Shown here: positions 34,185 through 47,958 of the stretch, in pieces
How the letters are laid out: the number at the start of each line of letters is the position of its first letter
How positions within the stretch are numbered: position 1 is the first letter of the stretch
Assembly (NCBI GenBank): GCA_029207755.1
Contig: JARCOQ010000069.1
Location: 186,001 to 250,000, forward strand
Source of the DNA: Chamaea fasciata
Taxonomy: Eukaryota > Chordata > Aves > Passeriformes > Sylviidae
DNA: 64,000 nucleotides
Direction: 5' to 3'
Made by a program: the position numbers and the translations under genes
The notes under the pieces: generated by a model
The model's input: the letters and a program-made list of their open reading frames with translations, nothing else
The model's database searches: none
What the model was told of the DNA's origin: nothing

Positions 34185-36083
34185 ACGGCAAAATGGACCA
34201 GCTGCAGTTCAGGCTATAGTAGACCACAACCCTTTCCTTCTGAGTTCTATTAATTTGAATTGCATTAAACGGAATTAAATTGGAAGCAAACTCAAAAGGA
34301 GATCTGTATTTTCTGCTCTGCGACAAATTTGCATCCAAATTCTCTAAAATCCCGCTGGCTTGATTTTGCCCAAGCAGTCCTGAACTCAGGGATCCCTTCA
34401 TACTCATCTGGGAAGAATTTGGCTTCACACTCCCTTCCGTACAGATCAATGCCTTCCCCACAGCTATTGGTACGTCTGCAGCGGAAGAGTAGCATCTGGC
34501 ACCTTAAGTTTGCAAAAACAAGTTCAAGAAACACAACACTAGGAAAACAAGAGAAAAGAAAAGAAGGGTGCAGATGTTGCCCTGTCATCAAAAATGTGAA
34601 GCCCTTCATTCTGCTCTGTGCCCTAAGGATGGTTTTTGTCCCCATCAGATGGCAACTGGGTTTTTTGGCCCATGTAGAAACCTAAGCAGTAAAGAGTTCA
34701 TGCACTGCTGTGCCCTGAACACCAACAGCCATCAAGCAAACGAGTTATAACAGCATGTGCCTGGAAAGGGGAGCTGTATTGAACGTAGGCCAGCCCCATT
34801 CTGGAGCTGAAGTTCCTGTTCCAGTCTGTAGTGACCACACAACATAAAGAACAGCTTAAGTGCAGGAGTGGGGTCAAGGAGCAAGCAAGACCAATAGATG
34901 GAGAATCAAGACCACAAAAAAAAAAGAAAACAAACCCAAAGCCCCCCAGCCCATTTCCAGAAAAGTCTAGAATACTAGGCTGCACATGCCAACTCATTTG
35001 TACAAAGAGTGAGGAACCTAATCCCAGAATGGGGAAAACTTACCTAGAAAAATGTACCACCACAGAGGCCGGGTGGCATTCTCTCAGGACCCTGGACACC
35101 TGTTGGCTGGATCGGTGCTGGACCCAGGACTTTAATCTTCTTTCCTCTCCTACCCGATTCCTCTTTCCCTTCTTCTTCCCTCTTTTCTTTTAGTCTTCTG
35201 TCTTATTATTAGAAGGTAGTGGCAAAACATATACCAATTGCCATGCTGAGTGTGTAGTTTGTTAATAAAAAGCGGTGAGGTTTTTTTGGACCCTTTTGCT
35301 TTTTGCCATTCTTTTCCATCCGTGAACATCGACGAACCTCTGTTGCTCCCTTCCACATAGGAGTGGCGTGTAAGACCAATGCACAAACACTCCAGGGAAG
35401 GGAAGAGCTGCATCTGCCTTCTCCAGTGCCAATCCCTGGGCCAAGGATCAATTGCACATCTCACCCCCTCACAGCAGCAGTCTGTTGTACCAGCACGTCT
35501 TTTATGATCCGATTATTGGCACATGCCTCTACCTGAAGGTAAGAGGCATGTGCCGAAGTCAATAGCATGGATTTTCTTTAACAGTAAGCATGAGGTAGAG
35601 AGATAGAAATAGGAAAGAGAGGAGGGCCAGAGGGAGAGAAAGAGTGAGACAGTTGAAGTAGAAAGCTATCACCGCACTTGGATCCAGAAAGCATCCTCTT
35701 GCACCTTTTCTTCACCCTGGTCTTCTTGCTGGTGTGCTTCCCCCAGGCATTCAAACCTTTTTGCTATTTAGGCATTTTAGCCAACAAAGGAATCAATGCT
35801 CATTGGCTACAGTTACCCACTCAGAGTTGCTTCTCAACAGAGTGGCTTTGTTGGCTTTGAGTGTGGGTTCTTTCTGTCCAGTATCAGTGCTCCTCCAGTA
35901 TCTGTTTTCCTCCCGCTAGTCTGAGAGCGCATCCAATCCTACCTCACATTCCTCTCGGGTGGGTTAACTGACAGCCCAAGTTTCACAGAGGCATGTTCAG
36001 GGAGGGGGAGCTCCAGTTGCTGCCGATGAGCAGTTGCTTCTTTGGAGAGTTTGTCACAGTGGGCAAAGCCTTTCAATAATCTT

Positions 36084-37831
36084 AATGCATCTTGGAGGGG
36101 CAAGAACCTCTCATCTTTATTGCATAAGGGAGGGAATATAGTTATCAAAGATGAGGAAAAGGCTGAGGTCCCTAGCATCTTCTTTGCTTCAGTTTTCAAC
36201 AAAAAGACGGGTTGTCCTCAAGGCAACTGGCCTCCTGAACTCGTAGATGGGGAGCAGGGAACAGAACAGCCTCTCCTGTTATCCAGGAGAAAGTAGTTAG
36301 TGACCATGTGAGCCACTTAGATGCTGACAAGTCGATGAGACCAGACAGGATTCATCCTAGGGTGGTGCAGGAGATGGCAGAAGACGTCACCAAGACGCTT
36401 TCCATCATTTACCATCAGTCCTGGGTAACAAGACGACTGGGCTGGCCAACGTGATGCTCATCCATAAGAAGGGCCATAAGGAGCACATGGGAAACTACAG
36501 GCCTGTCAGCCTGACCTTGGTACTCAGTAAGGTTAAACAAGAGATCATCTTAAGTGCGATAACGCAGCACCTACAGGACAGCTGAGGGATCAGACCCAGC
36601 CAGCAGGGATTTAGGAGGGGCAGGTTGTGCTTTAACCAACCTGATCTCCCTTTGTTACCAGCTGACCCGCCAGGTGGATGACGGGAAGGCTGTGGATGTT
36701 GTATACCTGACCTTCAGCAAAGCCTCTTACCCCATCTCCCGTAGCGCACTCCTGGAAAAGCTGGTAGCCCACAGCTTGGGCAGGAGCCGTGTTCAGAACT
36801 GGCTGGATGGCCAGGCCCAGAGACTGGAGGTCAATGGTCCTGCATCCAGATGGGGGCTAGTCACTTAGTGCAGCCCCCCAGGGGTCTGTGTTGGGACCAG
36901 TCTTGTTTAAATATCTTCACTGATGATCCGGACAAGGGGATCACCTTGCAGATGACACCAAGCTGGGAGCAAGCACTGCTCTGTTAGAGGGTAGGAGGAC
37001 TCTGCAGAGGGACCTGGACAGGCTGGATAGGTGTGCTGAATCCAACAATGGGAGGTTTCACAAGTCCAAGTGCCAGGTCGTGCCTTTGAATCACAGCAAG
37101 CCCCTGCAGCACCACAAGCTGGGGTTGGTGTGGCTGGACAGTGCCCAGGCAGAAAAGGGACCTGGGGGTACTGGAGACAGCAGCTGAACGTGAGCCAGCA
37201 GTGCGCTCTGGTGGCCAAGAAGGCCAATGGCATCCTGGCCTGGATCAGGAATGGTGTGGCCAGCGGGAGCGGGGAGGTCATTCTTCCCCCGTAGTCAGCA
37301 CTGGTGAGGCCGCACCTTGAGTGCTGCGTCCAGTTCTGGGCTCCTCAGTTTAAGAAGGACGTTGAGATGCTCAAATGGGTCCAGAGGAGGGCAACAAGGA
37401 TAGTGAATGGTCTGGGGACACATGTCTTATGCAGAGCAGCTGAGGGAGCTGGGGTTGCTTAGCTTGGAGAAGAGAAGGCTCAGGGGTGAGCGTACCAACC
37501 TCTATAAGTCCCCGAAAGGAGGGTATAGCCCAGTGGGGGTCAGTCTCTTCTCCCAGGCAAGCAGCAAGAGAAGCCGACAAAGTCTTAAGCTGTACCACAG
37601 GAAGTTGGGACTGGACATTGAGAAGAAGATTCTTCACAGAAAGGGTGATTTTGGGCATTGGAATAGGCTTCCCAGGGAGGCGGTGGAGTCACCTGGAGGT
37701 GTTTAAGCAAAGATAGCACATGGCTTTTAGTGCTGTGGTCTGGTTGACAAGGTGGTGTTGAGTCATAGGTTTGACTCAATGGTCTCAGATGGTTTTTTTT
37801 CCAACCTAGTCGATTCTGTGGTTCTGTGATT
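36084..37831 (+). mobile_element. CR1 LINE, 5'-truncated, unit 4
   Basis: Copy of the same insertion, closest to that of unit 2 (extra G, CACATGTCTTATGCAG). Confidence 0.88.
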
Positions 37832-38503
37832 GGTGTTTAAGGCAATTCTGCTCTTTAAGTGTCTTGCAATATCTTATGCAGCTCTGGTCATCAAGGGTGC
37901 ATAGGTTCTTAGAGCCCCTAAGAGTCATCAGCGGGGAGCAAAGCCACGCATCTACTCTTCCCTAGAGATCACCTGCAGAGGTGATGCTTGACCAGCATAC
38001 CCAGCTGACGTGCGCCAGTGCCTGCTAAGGCCATATTAAATTTTTGCCCACAGCGTTCACTTTGGAAGAGAACCTCCCCCTTATAAAAACTGCATTCAAT
38101 GAATAACATTTTCTGATTCAAGAGTGAACTTAAAAAAGATAGAAAGAAAGGAAAAATCCAGCCTCCAGAGATTTAATTAAAAATTCAGGACCTCCAAATT
38201 GTTGAACCACTTAATCCCAACACCTGTTTTTCACAGACAGGAGTCTCAACCCTACACGATTTCAGCTGCCCGAGACCATCTTTCCACGCTCTCAGGAAAG
38301 TCACAGCCTGTCAAGCATGCCTGTAAGACCTTGAAGGCTGAGTCTCCCCAGGGTGGTAGTGAGAAGGTCATTAGGGCTTGAGGAGTCAGGAGGATATCCT
38401 TGTCCAGGGGCTTGGGCATTTTTTCATCTGCTCCTTGGGACAGGAAGAGACCAAGGTTTCTCCATTTTGTTGCAGTGTGTGAGATTCTTTGGTAGTGCCA
38501 GTG

Positions 38504-39127
38504 ATGGGGAGCAGCTTCTCAGGACTCCCTGAATTGCCACGGAGAACAGACAGAGCCATGGGGACAGAGTGCAGCTGCCCCATTTGTCATGATGAGCAAG
38601 AGGGTGTTGCTTATGCCATACCCTGTGGCCATGAGTTCTGCATGGGCTGCATGCTGCGTTGGGCAGAGAAGAAAGCAGAGTGCCCACTCTGCAGAAGATT
38701 GATAGAGTCTGCCAGGTTTTCTCTGCGGGAACAAAAATACCTCGAGTGTGTCATCACACCCCAGGGAGAATCACCAGAGACCAAGAGAGAGGCAGAAAGA
38801 TCTCTTGGCCTCCTGGATGGAAACAGCTGCCAGCGCCCAGGAGCGGTTCCTGTGCAAGGGACACCTTCCCCAGCTGAGCAGGGGCCTGCAGGGGCAGAGG
38901 CTGTGGGTAGCCTGCTGCCAAGGTCTGGGCAAAAAGAAGAGCATGTTCTTGACCCTATGCTGCCCTGGCTGCGCCAGAGGCTGGAGGCAATCTATGGGTC
39001 CCAGCGGTGGCTGGCAGTGAGAGCAGAGAACAGCATCTTGTATGCCCTGCGCCTCTGCGGTCCAGATGGGGAGGTCATGGTGCAGGTGCTGCAGCCTCTC
39101 CTGGAGGAATATACAGAACCCTATTGA
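38504..39127 (+). CDS. RING-finger (C3HC4) protein, avian Topors-like family, unit 5
   Basis: Intact 207-codon copy (alternative ATG at 38558). The predicted protein is identical to unit 4 (Ala70, Arg157). No canonical AATAAA was seen within a few hundred bases after its stop, as in the other units, so its 3' end is undefined. Confidence 0.8.
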   Translation: MGSSFSGLPELPRRTDRAMGTECSCPICHDEQEGVAYAIPCGHEFCMGCMLRWAEKKAECPLCRRLIESARFSLREQKYLECVITPQGESPETKREAERSLGLLDGNSCQRPGAVPVQGTPSPAEQGPAGAEAVGSLLPRSGQKEEHVLDPMLPWLRQRLEAIYGSQRWLAVRAENSILYALRLCGPDGEVMVQVLQPLLEEYTEPY

Positions 39128-41045
39128 AATGCTTTAGGAACAACTATGAAGCAATAACATAGAGCTGAGTTTGAGACAGGAAAGTGTACCAAGAAAATCT
39201 GGAAAGTTGGGGAGTTTTTGTGCATTTGACCGTTTGTTGCATATGCATACTTCTGTTCTGTCAGTAGTAGAGGTTGTAAAATTGTTTTTCTGTTAGGGAG
39301 TCTCCACCCCTATTCATAAGTTGTACTGGAGTCATCTCCTCCTTCCATGAGAAATGCATCAATACAATTCTCCTGTTTTTTGAATGTCTTGGGAATTGAT
39401 GAAGACTGAAATGGCTAAGACCCGGTGCAAGGTAGACAGCCTTGGCTGGCAAGGCTCATGCTGGACATGGGCTTAAGGCAGGGTGAGGGTCAAGAAAAGG
39501 ATGAGGTGTCAGTGCAAGACAAAGAGCAGAAACCCCAGTGTTAGGAGGGCTATGAGAAAGCCTCCAAGGGAAGGTGAGGACTGCCACTCCAGCATGAGAG
39601 GCAGAAAACCTTGGGTGTCGCTCGTGTGAGCATGCCTAGCTATTCTGGCTAGTTAAGCTTAGCCATAGGTGCAGGACAAAAACTTGAACTGTTCCAACTA
39701 ACCCAGGTAATGCAGGACTATGGAATTCTTTGTATAACTAAGCAGTACTTAGGAAACGAGACTAGCAGCTGTAGGCCACCAAGTGTTAGGGACTGTACAA
39801 AATGCCGACTAATAGGCTGAAGTGTGGTAAGCAAATGTTTCCTTGGATGCCTTAAGAATTGACTTAATGAGCCAGCCTTCGCAATACTAGAGAGATGATG
39901 ACTACAGAATTTAAAGATCCAATGGGACTTGTGAAAAAGGATGCATCTTCGGGGCAAGGTTGATTTGGGAGTGAAGGGCCATGCGACAAACCAAGCTCGG
40001 CCACTCCCAGAGGGATGTGGCTCCCGCGTTACCTTCAGTGTCTTTGATGCTGTTGGCACAATTGTCCAGCAGCATCCTTTCATTTGTGGTGCAGCTCCTC
40101 AGTTCAGAGGCTGTGCAAGGAGAGAGTAGCCACATAGGGCATGATCCTTCACTTGATACTGTCATTCATCTCCTCTTCAGCTCCAGGTCTCCAATTGCAT
40201 TGCTAAAGCTCTGGGCTGGCAAGAGGAGAAGGCTGCTTCCATCAGCAGCTGCAGAAAGTGTTCCAGAGAGCAGAAGACAGAGCCCGAGGGTATTGCCAGC
40301 ATGGGTACTTCTCTCCCATCGCAGCCGGCAGCAGGGATTTACCTTGCCATTTCTTTGCACTCGGCATCTTCAGCCTCTTTCATACAGATCTCATCCAGCT
40401 CAGAGAACGAGTCATGAAGGATGTGTTGGTCATCCTACGTGGTCCTGAGGATGAGCTCTACCCACCTGGGATTAGAAGACAAAACTCCATCCTGTTACTG
40501 TGACTATCATGCTCACAGTCAAAGCGGGCATCAGGGGTGTACCAGGTCAGCCATAAACACTGGGCTAGGCCCTTACCCTTAGGTCTGTGCAGGCTTGCCC
40601 AGAGCCATGGAAGAGAAACACCTGTTTCACCTCTGCATAAGGATACACTGCTTTCTTCTCCCACACTTCCATTTTCAAAGGCAGGATCCCTCTAAGGAAG
40701 ATGCATTTAGCTAAATTATGCGCTTAAATGGCCTGAAATTTAAAAAAAAAAAAAAGAAAAAAGAAAAAAAAAAAAGTCACAAAAGGTCTGGAAAAAGGCG
40801 GTCTTGCTAAACAATGCCACTTTCTCTCAGAACGGCTAGCACAGCTAGCCTGAAGAAGATCTTATGCAGTGCCCATATAGCCCCAAGGAGATTAGTGAGT
40901 GATGTGGATTGCTACAGTAGTAGTCCTGCAATGTCACAAACTTTTTAAAAATCAGAATGTGTGTTGCTTTGAATTGTTGTTACTGCCAATTCTGTAGTTT
41001 TGGATGTCAAGCAAAATCTTGTATCATTAGCACAAGAGTGGCACA

Positions 41046-41211
41046 TGTTTCCCAGAGAAGCTGTGGATGCCCCATTCCTTTTACCATTTGAGGCCAGCTT
41101 GGATGGGACTCTGAGCAACCTGGTGTAGTGGAAGGCCTCTGTGTGCATGGTTGGGGTTTGAAACTAGTCAGTCCTTAAGGTACCTTCCAATCCAGACCTT
41201 TCTGTGGTTTT
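41046..41211 (+). mobile_element. CR1 LINE 3'-end fragment, unit 5
   Basis: Orthologous position within unit 5, GCCCCATTCC variant. Confidence 0.75.
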
Positions 41212-41406
41212 AGGCCTCTAAATTGCCCTTCCCCCCTGCCTGCAGCGGCCAGCACCGTGTCTGGAACATGGAACCAGTCCCTCTGTGACATCAGGCCTAG
41301 GGCCGAGGGCACTGCGGCAAAGCAAATTCTGTTGGCATTACGTTGGCAGCTGCCCTGGAGGTGTCAAGCTCTCTCTCCTTGCAGCTGACTTGCAGCTGTG
41401 ACGGCA

Positions 41407-43666
41407 ATGATTTTGTTGTGCATCCTCATCCTACTGGCTCTGTGCGGGCCTGCACATGGCGCCTGTGGGTAAGTAGCCTCAGGCTCTTTGGGGGCCCGGG
41501 CAAAGGCTTAGGGGCTTCCCTGTGGGTGCCCGCTTGCCACCTGTGGCCACAGCAGTTCCCAAAGTAGGTGGGAGTCTCCGTTTATCACCACTGGCCAGGC
41601 TGCTGGCACCAGTTGTCTAAGGGGCTAAAGCAGAAATGGGCAAACATGTGGACATCCCAGGCAGCTCCCTGCTGGCTTTGCAACCAGAGCCTTGTGAGGA
41701 GGGAAGCTGGCTGACCTTCAGCACAGCAGCAGGCCTTCTCATGGGACACTAACGACTTTCTGCTTCCAGACAGACTTGTGGGCTGCGGCCCATGGGTACT
41801 ACCTTCAGCTCATCACGCGTTGTGGGTGGCACAGATGTCATGCCAGGGTCTGGGGCCTGGGCTGGGATCGCCAGTATCCGCTGCGTCTGGAAACCACCGG
41901 TATCTGTGCATATCTGTGGAGGGACCCTCATCAGCGCAAAGTGGCTGCTCTCAGCTGCCCACTGCTTTGTCAACATCACAAAGTAAGTCGGACCTGGGCA
42001 CAGGGATATCCCCACACCACCAGTGCATGCTATTCCCATCCCATTTCCTTGCATGTGCCTAGTGCCAGGACATTGCAGGGCCCAGCTGAGAGACTGCTCA
42101 GGGAGACGACTGGGTTCATGCCACCGCTTCCTAGCAGCCTGCAGCTCAATATAGCTCAAGCCTACTTTCACTCTGTGGAGTGCTGTTTTCCTCTCTGCCT
42201 CAGGAAGCAGAAGGCAGGAAGGGCTGGGGTGTTACAGCACGTGATTCTACTCGCCCTCACCCCTCTCTCCATCTGCCTTCCAGTCCCATCAGCGAGTGGG
42301 CCATCGTTCTTGGGGCCACCTCGTTGGGCCAGTCGGGCCCTGGTGTGGAAGTGCGCCGGATTAAGCGGCTGATTATTCATGAAAAATACATCCCTGACCT
42401 TGAGTATAACGACATCGCCTTGCTGGAACTGGATCGGCCAGTCCAGTGCAGCTCCACCATTCAGACCGCCTGCCTGCCTGGTCCTGCAGTGAAAGTGTCG
42501 GAGCTGAAAAACTGTTACGTTGCTGGCTGGGGTGACAGAATCGTGAAATGTGAGTGAGTTCCCATAAAGGATCTGGACCCTGAGGGCAAGCTTGGCCCAC
42601 CAGGGAGAGACGGCTGGGCCTTCCTGACAGCAGAGTTAGGCCGTGGGACATATGCCTCTGGCCTGGCCTGCTGCCCAATGCCACACAGCAGCGACACAGC
42701 ACTCCCAACACCTCTCTAGAGGCCAGCAAGCCTCTAGGGAAAAACTTCAACACACGGGCAAAGAGCTGCTGGGAGCTCATTCCTTTCTCTGCTCACAGCT
42801 TCAGGTAGAGATATCCTGCAGCAGGCCAAGGTGCAAGTGGTCCCTAACCAGCTCTGCAACAGTAGTGAGTGGCTGCATGGGTACATCTATGACTTCCACG
42901 TGTGTGCTGGCCAGGGCGGCGTTGGCACCTGCCAGGTAGGAGCATGCCGAGTCCCCCAGCCCCCAGCAGTGTAGGCAGCCTCATCCCAGCACCCAAGCAC
43001 AGCCCAGCGCGTGCTTTCCCTGACCAGTTGCTCTCCCAGCCCCAGCTCTGCACTGCCGCTGAAGCTTCTGCCCCCTTTCCCATCCGTGGGTCCTTGCTCT
43101 GTGGGGTCCAGATGCTAACCCTGAAGCATCCAAGCACAGGGGAGACAGAGAGCCTCACCTGACAGGCCCCCAACCTGCTCCCAAGGGTGCTGAGGTTCTA
43201 CAGGTTCCAGCACTTGAGCAGGGCCTTGCTCAGCCAGGAGTCCAGTTCTTCTGGCAGGGGCTGAAGAGAGTAAAGCAACCAACTCCGACTGCTGACAGGG
43301 GCACACAGAGGCACCTTAATCCTCTCTGCTCTGCTCCAGGGTGACAGCGGGGGGCCTCTTGTCTGCCAAGATAAGCATGCCGGCTTCTTCTGGCAAATTG
43401 GTGTGACCAGCTGGGGAGTAGGCTGTGCTAGACCTAAACGGCCTGCAGTCTCCAGCTCCACTCAGTACTACTACGACTGGATCCGGACTACAGTGGGAAG
43501 AAGGCCAGTACCAGGAATTACGCCAGCACCAGCCTACACCTCAACCCCCCTGCAGACACTACCTCCAAGACCAACTCAACCCTGTCCAGTTCCTCGGGCA
43601 AAGCTGCTCCAATTCTTTAATCTGCTGAAGGAGATCTTGCTGTACCTAAAGGGAAAAATTGTTTGA
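41407..43666 (+). CDS. ACR-like: Acrosin-like serine protease, unit 5 (5 exons)
   Basis: Exons 41407-41468, 41770-41982, 42284-42549, 42799-42935 and 43340-43666. Protein identical to unit 1. The 3' UTR is altered: 26 bp are missing about 50 bp after the stop, which moves the ATTAAA signal closer to the stop codon. Confidence 0.9.
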
Positions 43667-45539
43667 ACGGCAAAATGGACCAGCTGCAGTTCAGGCTATA
43701 GTAGACCACAACCCTTTGCATTAAACGGAATTAAATTGGAAGCAAACTCAAAAGGAGATCTGTATTTTCTGCTCTGCGACAAATTTGCATCCAAATTCTC
43801 TAAAATCCCGCTGGCTTGATTTTGCCCAAGCAGTCCTGAACTCAGGGATCCCTTCATACTCATCTAGGAAGAATTTGGCTTCACACTCCCTTCCGTACAG
43901 ATCAATGCCTTCCCCACAGCTATTGGTACGTCTGCAGCGGAAGAGTAGCATCTGGCACCTTAAGTTTGCAAAAACAAGTTCAAGAAACACAACACTAGGA
44001 AAACAAGAGAAAAGAAAAGAAGGGTGCAGATGTTGCCCTGTCATCAAAAACGTGAAGCCCTTCATTCTGCTCTGTGCTCTAAGGATGGTTTTTGTCCCCA
44101 TCAGATGGCAACTGGGTTTTTTGGCCCATGTAGAAACCTAAGCAGTAAAGAGTTCATGCACTGCTGTGCCCTGAACACCAACAGCCATCAAGCAAACGAG
44201 TTATAAAAGCATGTGCCTGGAAAGGGGAGCTGTATTGAACGTAGGCCAGCCCCATTCTGGAGCTGAAGTTCGTGTTCCAGTCTGTAGTGACCACACAACA
44301 TAAAGAACAGCTTAAGTGCAGGAGTGGGGTCAAGGAGCAAGCAAGACCAATAGATGGAGAATCAAGACCACAAAAAAAAAAGAAAACAAACCCAAAGCCC
44401 CCCAGCCCATTTCCAGAAAAGTCTAGAATACTAGGCTGCACATGCCAACTCATTTGTACAAAGAGTGAGGAACCTAATCCCAGAATGGGGAAAACTTACC
44501 TAGAAAAATGTACCACCACAGAGGCCGGGTGGCATTCTCTCAGGACCCTGGACACCTGTTGGCTGGATCGGTGCTGGACCCAGGACTTTAATCTTCTTTC
44601 CTCTCCTACCCGATTCCTCTTTCCCTTCTTCTTCCCTCTTTTCTTTTAGTCTTCTGTCTTTTTATTAGAAGGTAGTGGCAAAACATATACCAATTGCCAT
44701 GCTGAGTGTGTAGTTTGTTAATAAAAAGCGGTGAGGTTTTTTTGGACCCTTTTGCTTTTTGCCATTCTTTTCCATCCGTGAACATCGACGAACCTCTGTT
44801 GCTCCCTTCCACATAGGAGTGGCGTGTAAGACCAATGCACAAACACTCCAGGGAAGGGAAGAGCTGCATCTGCCTTCTCCAGTGCCAATCCCTGGGCCAA
44901 GGATCAATTGCACATCTCACCCCCTCACAGCAGCAGTCTGTTGTACCAGCACGTCTTTTATGATCCGATTATTGGCACATGCCTCTACCTGAAGGTAAGA
45001 GGCATGTGCCGAAGTCAATAGCATGGATATTCTTTAACAGTAAGCATGAGGTAGAGAGATAGAAATAGGAAAGAGAGGAGGGCCAGAGGGAGAGAAAGAG
45101 TGAGACAGTTGAAGTAGAAAGCTATCACCGCACTTGGATCCAGAAAGCATCCTCTTGCACCTTTTCTTCACCCTGGTCTTCTTGCTGGTGTGGTTCCCCC
45201 AGGCATTCAAACCTTTTTGCTATTTAGGCATTTTAGCCAACAAAGGAATCAATGCTCATTGGCTACAGTTACCCACTCAGAGTTGCTTTTCAACAGAGTG
45301 GCTTTGTTGGCTTTGAGTGTGGGTTCTTTCTGTCCAGTATCAGTGCTCCTCCAGTATCCGTTTTCCTCCCGCTAGTCTGAGAGCGCATCCAATCCTACCT
45401 CACATTCCTCTCGGGTGGGTTAACTGACAGCCCAAGTTTCACAGAGGCATGTTCAGGGAGGGGGAGCTTCAGTTGCTGCCGATGAGCAGTTGCTTCTTTG
45501 GAGAGTTTGTCACAGTGGGCAAAGCCTTTCAATAATCTT

Positions 45540-47286
45540 AATGCATCTTGGAGGGGCAAGAACCTCTCATCTTTATTGCATAAGGGAGGGAATATAGTTA
45601 TCAAAGATGAGGAAAAGGCTGAGGTCCCTAGCATCTTCTTTGCTTCAGTTTTCAACAAAAAGACGGGTTGTCCTCAAGGCAACTGGCCTCCTGAACTCGT
45701 AGATGGGGAGCAGGGAACAGAACAGCCTCTCCTGTTATCCAGGAGAAAGTAGTTAGTGACCATGTGAGCCACTTAGATGCTGACAAGTCGATGAGACCAG
45801 ACAGGATTCATCCTAGGGTGGTGCAGGAGATGGCAGAAGACGTCACCAAGACGCTTTCCATCATTTACCATCAGTCCTGGGTAACAAGACGACTGGGCTG
45901 GCCAACGTGATGCTCATCCATAAGAAGGGCCATAAGGAGCACATGGGAAACTACAGGCCTGTCAGCCTGACCTTGGTACTCAGTAAGGTTAAACAAGAGA
46001 TCATCTTAAGTGCGATAACGCAGCACCTACAGGACAGCTGAGGGATCAGACCCAGCCAGCAGGGATTTAGGAGGGGCAGGTTGTGCTTTAACCAACCTGA
46101 TCTCCCTTTGTTACCAGCTGACCCGCCAGGTGGATGACGGGAAGGCTGTGGATGTTGTATACCTGGCCTTCAGCAAAGCCTCTTACCCCATCTCCCGTAG
46201 CGCACTCCTGGAAAAGCTGGTAGCCCACAGCTTGGGCAGGAGCCGTGTTCAGAACTGGCTGGATGGCCAGGCCCAGAGACTGGAGGTCAATGGTCCTGCA
46301 TCCAGATGGGGGCTAGTCACTTAGTGCAGCCCCCCAGGGGTCTGTGTTGGGACCAGTCTTGTTTAAATATCTTCACTGATGATCCGGACAAGGGGATCAC
46401 CTTGCAGATGACACCAAGCTGGGAGCAAGCACTGCTCTGTTAGAGGGTAGGAGGACTCTGCAGAGGGACCTGGACAGGCTGGATAGGTGTGCTGAATCCA
46501 ACAATGGGAGGTTTCACAAGTCCAAGTGCCAGGTCGTGCCTTTGAATCACAGCAAGCCCCTGCAGCACCACAAGCTGGGGTTGGTGTGGCTGGACAGTGC
46601 CCAGGCAGAAAAGGGACCTGGGGGTACTGGAGACAGCAGCTGAACGTGAGCCAGCAGTGCGCTCTGGTGGCCAAGAAGGCCAATGGCATCCTGGCCTGGA
46701 TCAGGAATGGTGTGGCCAGCAGGAGCGGGGAGGTCATTCTTCCCCCGTAGTCAGCACTGGTGAGGCCACACCTTGAGTGCTGCATCCAGTTCTGGGCTCC
46801 TCAGTTTAGGAAGGACGTTGAGATGCTCAAATGGGTCCAGAGGAGGGCAACAAGGATAGTGAATGGTCTGGGACACGTGTCTTATGAGGAGCAGCTGAGG
46901 GAGCTGGGGTTGCTTAGCTTGGAGAAGAGAAGGCTCAGGGGTGAGCGTACCAACCTCTATAAGTCCCCGAAAGGAGGGTATAGCCCAGTGGGGGTCAGTC
47001 TCTTCTCCCAGGCAAGCAGCAAGAGAAGCCGACAAAGTCTTAAGCTGTACCACAGGAAGTTGGGACTGGACATTGAGAAGAAGATTCTTCACAGAAAGGA
47101 TGATTTTGGGCATTGGAATAGGCTTCCCAGGGAGGCGGTGGAGTCACCTGGAGGTGTTTAAGCAAAGATAGCACATGGCTTTTAGTGCTGTGGTCTGGTT
47201 GACAAGGTGGTGTTGAGTCATAGGTTTGACTCAATGGTCTCAGATGTTTTTTTTTCCAACCTAGTCGATTCTGTGGTTCTGTGATT
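45540..47286 (+). mobile_element. CR1 LINE, 5'-truncated, unit 5
   Basis: Copy of the same insertion without the extra G. It shares GAAAGGATGAT at about 47095 with unit 6 only. Confidence 0.88.
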
Positions 47287-47958
47287 GGTGTTTAAGGCAA
47301 TTCTGCTCTTTAAGTGTCTTGCAATATCTTATGCAGCTCTGGTCATCAAGGGTGCATAGGTTCTTAGAGCCCCTAAGAGTCATCAGCGGGGAGCAAAGCC
47401 ACGCATCTACTCTTCCCTAGAGATCACCTGCAGAGGTGATGCTTGACCAGCATACCCAGCTGACGTGCGCCAGTGCCTGCTAAGGCCATATTAAATTTTT
47501 GCCCACAGCGTTCACTTTGGAAGAGAACCTCCCCCTTATAAAAACTGCATTCAATGAATAACATTTTCTGATTCAAGAGTGAACTTAAAAAAGACAGAAA
47601 GAAAGGAAAAATCCAGCCTCCAGAGATTTAATTAAAAATTCAGGACCTCCAAATTGTTGAACCACTTAATCCCAACACCTGTTTTTCACAGACAGGAGTC
47701 TCAACCCTACACGATTTCAGCTGCCCGAGACCATCTTTCCACGCTCTCAGGAAAGTCACAGCCTGTCAAGCATGCCTGTAAGACCTTGAAGGCTGAGTCT
47801 CCCCAGGGTGGTAGTGAGAAGGTCATTAGGGCTTGAGGAGTCAGGAGGATATCCTTGTCCAGGGGCTTGGGCATTTTTTCATCTGCTCCTTGGGACAGGA
47901 AGAGACCAAGGTTTCTCCATTTTGTTGCAGTGTGTGAGATTCTTTGGTAGTGCCAGTG

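Larger units (their letters stand above)
28451..37933 (+). repeat. Tandem array unit 4
   Basis: Fourth unit, 9483 bp; the acrosin-like part is unit 1 plus 28444. It resembles unit 2 at several scattered sites in the leader, the downstream spacer and the CR1, but matches units 5-7 for the RING Ala70 variant and for GCCCCATTCC upstream of acrosin. It has the longest A-rich tract. Confidence 0.97.
37934..47388 (+). repeat. Tandem array unit 5
   Basis: Fifth unit, 9455 bp. Most of its shortness is a 26-bp deletion just after the acrosin-like stop codon (junction at about 43717/43718), shared with unit 6 only. The acrosin-like part is unit 1 plus 37926; after the deletion the offset becomes 37900. 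From the acrosin-like gene to the CR1 end it looks almost identical to unit 6. Confidence 0.97.
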
